Positions 62,101-64,000 of a stretch of DNA of 64,000 nucleotides are shown one piece after another. The stretch comes from Acanthaster planci (Eukaryota > Echinodermata > Asteroidea > Valvatida > Acanthasteridae). The translations under genes and the position numbers were made by a program. The stretch spans positions 1,109,176 to 1,173,175 of the forward strand of contig NW_019091428.1 in the NCBI RefSeq assembly GCF_001949145.1, read 5' to 3'. The notes beneath the pieces are model-generated. The model searched no databases. It was given only the letters and a program-made list of their open reading frames with translations, and was not told the DNA's origin. How positions within the stretch are numbered: the first letter of the stretch is position 1; the number at the start of each line of letters is the position of its first letter.

Positions 62101-63244
62101 ATGATAGTTGGGTTTATACATCAAATACTTTCAGCGTAAGGCGTTTAATTTGGCTTAAAACTAACCTAAACCGTTTCTAAAAGGGTTATATAAGCCAATA
62201 TGTGCCAAAAAACTACCAGATCAAATGCTTTCAAACATCGGGATTGCAGTTGTTTCATTCTGTTGTTTTTGCGTTTTCTGTAGATTTGTTGTTGGGTTTG
62301 GGTCAACAAGTGCAACCGACACCCATCATTTTATGCGCACGGGATACATGTCAAGTTATTCAAGTGACTCTATCGACTTTTAATAGTATTTACTAGTAAA
62401 TTTATGTGCATATGGAAGAGATTTGATGTTGGACTTTGGTCCAGAAACGATATGTAGTTCTTAGTGTTCCCGATGGCCAGTACCTGACGTTTGGATTTGA
62501 AAATCAACAATTTAGTTGCGCTACAGGCTACAGAGGGACTTTTTCAAAAGGAAGTAAAGTCCTACAACCATTCGCTGACAACCAATTCATTGTGTGTCGT
62601 TAGTGACTAAATTTGGTTTCAGAAAAAAAGCCACAGGGCTATTTCGTACTCCCTCCCAATGCGGGCTGCCATATTGCTTCGGGGGGGGGGGAATTGCTGA
62701 AGGTCAAGCTGTCATTTTGCTTAAGTCTCATATATTTTACGCAGTAGTCTTGTTTAATGTGCTTTTCAACCCAAACAAACCAACAACTATTGTGTAGTTT
62801 ACTTCCGTTTTAAGTATAATCATGCATATCCAACAAAAAATGATTAGAAAAGAAATAATGCTCACCAATCACTGGTTTCCACTCCTTGAAAGGATCCTCG
62901 CACGAAGCTGTAGCACCTAAGTTGATGCTCGCATCTGGGATGAAGAGAGTCGTATGCGCCACGGTGGTGGGCTCGCGGGAGCAAGTGTCGTAGATCCGGA
63001 AGCCCAGGGTGATGTTGGGCAGGATGTCTGAGCGATTGTTGATCTGCCGCACGGCATAGGCCATCGCCTCCAGCCGGTGTAGGGTCTCCAACTCCCGGAG
63101 AAACAAACAGTTCTCCTCCAAGACAGGCAACAGGCCACCGATGATGTAGTCGCCGGGCTCCTCGTAGACCTTTGGCGATATGGAGTCCGTGTGGACTACA
63201 AGGAAGATACTGAAAGCGAGTACCACGCAGAACCCAGTGTTCAT
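49440..63244 (-). CDS. Metabotropic-glutamate-type receptor (class C GPCR)
   Basis: Three coding exons, 63244-62866, 61506-59813 and 50114-49440, join at phases 1 and 0 into 915 residues, the usual mGlu receptor length. Order: signal peptide, Venus-flytrap domain, nine-cysteine-type linker (CSKPCEPGYIKTG..ERQCCWECTPC), seven TM segments and a tail of some 70 residues. Positions that bind the amino-acid backbone in mGlu receptors look conserved: Arg in HRLEAM, Ser in EKSSTA, Thr in FATAQEL, Tyr in SDSYGRD and Asp in GSDGWG. PNNYNESRF and FFPKLY are mGlu signatures. Glutamate or a related amino acid is the likely ligand. It signals as a plasma-membrane dimer in the known family. Introns are 1.4 kb and 9.7 kb; the latter carries a MITE. 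Subgroup (I, II or III) cannot be told by eye, and no Homer-type PPxxF motif is seen in the tail. Confidence 0.93.
57081..57536 (+). mobile_element. MITE family 1, copy 2 (456 bp) with 8-bp flanking duplication
   Basis: The terminal inverted repeats of about 35 bp start CACAGACACATAAACGCATA on the left and read TGTCTGTG at the right end. GGATTAAC (57073-57080) and GGATTAAA (57537-57544) are the flanking duplication with one change. The interior matches the copy at 48225. It sits in the intron of the mGlu-type receptor. Confidence 0.78.
59211..59306. repeat. Perfect tandem duplication of a 48-bp unit
   Basis: Positions 59211-59258 are repeated without change at 59259-59306; the unit begins CCTTTAACAAAGACGAGAGA and ends GAAGGAGG, and CCTTT of a third unit follows. 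The lack of differences implies a recent event or an assembly slip. Confidence 0.9.
59813..61506 (-). CDS. mGlu-type receptor exon 2: most of the flytrap, cysteine-rich linker, TM1 to mid TM4
   Basis: An acceptor at 61508-61507 enters at phase 1 (VVGTEKSSTA), and a GTGAGTTG donor after ACAG leaves at phase 0 in TM4 (VVMSLVLILIQ). The 1.7-kb exon covers about residues 127-691 with no break. Known features include GSDGWGMSM in the flytrap, the CCWEC linker, and TM1-3 (VAIVLVVITSLGVVATSLAF; LMLLGVLLCYGMVFAFFG; RAGFMLGFTFTYAPLLTRANR). Confidence 0.93.
62866..63244 (-). CDS. mGlu-type receptor exon 1: signal peptide and start of the flytrap domain
   Basis: The ATG at 63244 precedes a clean signal peptide (MNTGFCVVLAFSIFLVVHTDS). 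An in-frame ATG at 63307 would add 21 residues in front and is less likely. It then shows IIGGLLPVLEENC, HRLEAMAYAVRQINN, PNITLGFRIYDTC and WKPVIG, all typical of class C receptors. The donor after GATTG is GTGAGC, phase 1. Confidence 0.9.
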
Positions 63245-63307
63245 GATGCCGAAAAAATCATTTAAGTCCAGCAACAACGTGAAAAGACCTAGTACTACAA
63301 AATTCAC

Positions 63308-64000
63308 CCCTGAACACGATCCATGGCACAGGCTGTGGTGAACCTCCGGTACGCCTCCGTATTTAGGTTCTTGAAAGTATGACGTTTAAAAAAATCGCAC
63401 ACAAGGTTCAAGGTAGGAATTAAACTGCCATTAACTAGACGGCTTCCAGTTGGCTCAGGTAAAAGGCTACAGTATGATGTGATGGGGGATTTATCTTGTC
63501 AAGTCTACATGTCTACATGTTGTTACATGTTTCGTTATCAAACGAAAGTTGTCGGTGTGGCCTCATCACTACTAACACGGCATCTTCAAATAATGAGCTC
63601 TGATGCACCCTTTTCGTTGGCCTGGATGCGAATGGTTAGCATTCTCTTTTTCTACGTAATGAAGAGTGATGTGGGCTTAATCGTTGGACCTTGTCGATTG
63701 CGCAGTCGCAAATTTGAAGACGCGTGTGCTCACTTTGCATTTAACGGCAAGGTGTACCTTCGAGGAAAGAGGAAGATGACGTGTGGGTCCCCGACTGGCG
63801 AGTTCCCGGCGAAAGAGACGGTCGCCGGTAATGACTTGCCACGAACTATCGGTCTGCCCGCGGTCCGTTGACTGGCAATTCATTGAAGGCGTTCGCACAG
63901 CGGACTCTGCTCTCCGTGTATGTACAAGACAGCTGTCCGTGGTGTTGCCGTGATGAACTTCCCCGGCCGTACTGCAGTAATGTGCAGTGAGTGTGCGCAG
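63308..64000. other. Upstream flank of the mGlu-type receptor; no gene recognised
   Basis: A 130-codon frame at 63479-63871 (plus strand) has no recognisable domain. The interval probably contains the promoter and 5' UTR of the receptor on the minus strand, but no clear TATA or initiator could be chosen. Confidence 0.4.

Noticed and set aside
63479-63871. 130-codon plus-strand frame at the right edge
   Set aside because: No recognisable motif; it lies in the upstream flank of the minus-strand receptor.
1-64000. CRISPR arrays, operons or bacterial mobile elements
   Set aside because: Gene structure is eukaryotic throughout; no regularly spaced repeats with unique spacers were seen.

Overview
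This is animal nuclear DNA. The genes are split by GT-AG introns, coding exons are GC-rich islands in AT-rich surroundings, and there are short inverted-repeat transposons, a tRNA-derived repeat and AATAAA signals. The gene types (an LRR-bearing adhesion GPCR, an mGlu-like receptor, a cytosolic sulfotransferase, an orphan rhodopsin-class GPCR) fit a marine invertebrate deuterostome. An echinoderm is my best guess, but the species cannot be settled from the sequence alone.

Layout. (1) 1-1523, minus strand: the 5' end of a secreted or membrane LRR gene (signal peptide, LRRNT, two LRR exons) that runs off the left edge. (2) 1524-16453: about 15 kb with no supportable gene; it holds old repeats, a GAGTC-rich block and a CpG-rich, promoter-like patch at 10.0-10.8 kb. 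(3) 16454-31067, plus strand: a 20-exon adhesion GPCR, assembled by matching intron phases. It reads signal peptide, LRRNT, LRR, LRRCT, Ly6/uPAR-type three-finger domain, Ser/Thr-rich stalk, hormone-receptor motif (HRM), GAIN, GPS, 7TM and a short tail, 1234 residues in all. (4) 32949-35523, plus: a cytosolic sulfotransferase whose first exon is not found. (5) 38450-39505, minus: an intronless class A GPCR with unusual TM3, TM6 and TM7 motifs. (6) 39506-49439: intergenic DNA rich in MITEs. (7) 49440-63244, minus: a metabotropic-glutamate-type receptor in only three coding exons, with a 9.7-kb intron. (8) 63308-64000: no gene recognised.

The most interesting item is the adhesion GPCR. LRR plus HRM is the known plan of the GPR124/GPR125 (ADGRA) group, but here a 12-cysteine three-finger domain and a mucin-like stalk sit where an Ig domain is expected. 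The three-finger domain is split across a 68-nt and a 202-nt exon, so no single open frame shows it. The minus-strand LRR gene at the left edge has the same first-exon plan (signal peptide, LRRNT, phase-2 intron) and points the other way, so the two may be a divergent pair of related receptors. Nothing suggests the genes act in one pathway; they are listed as neighbours only.
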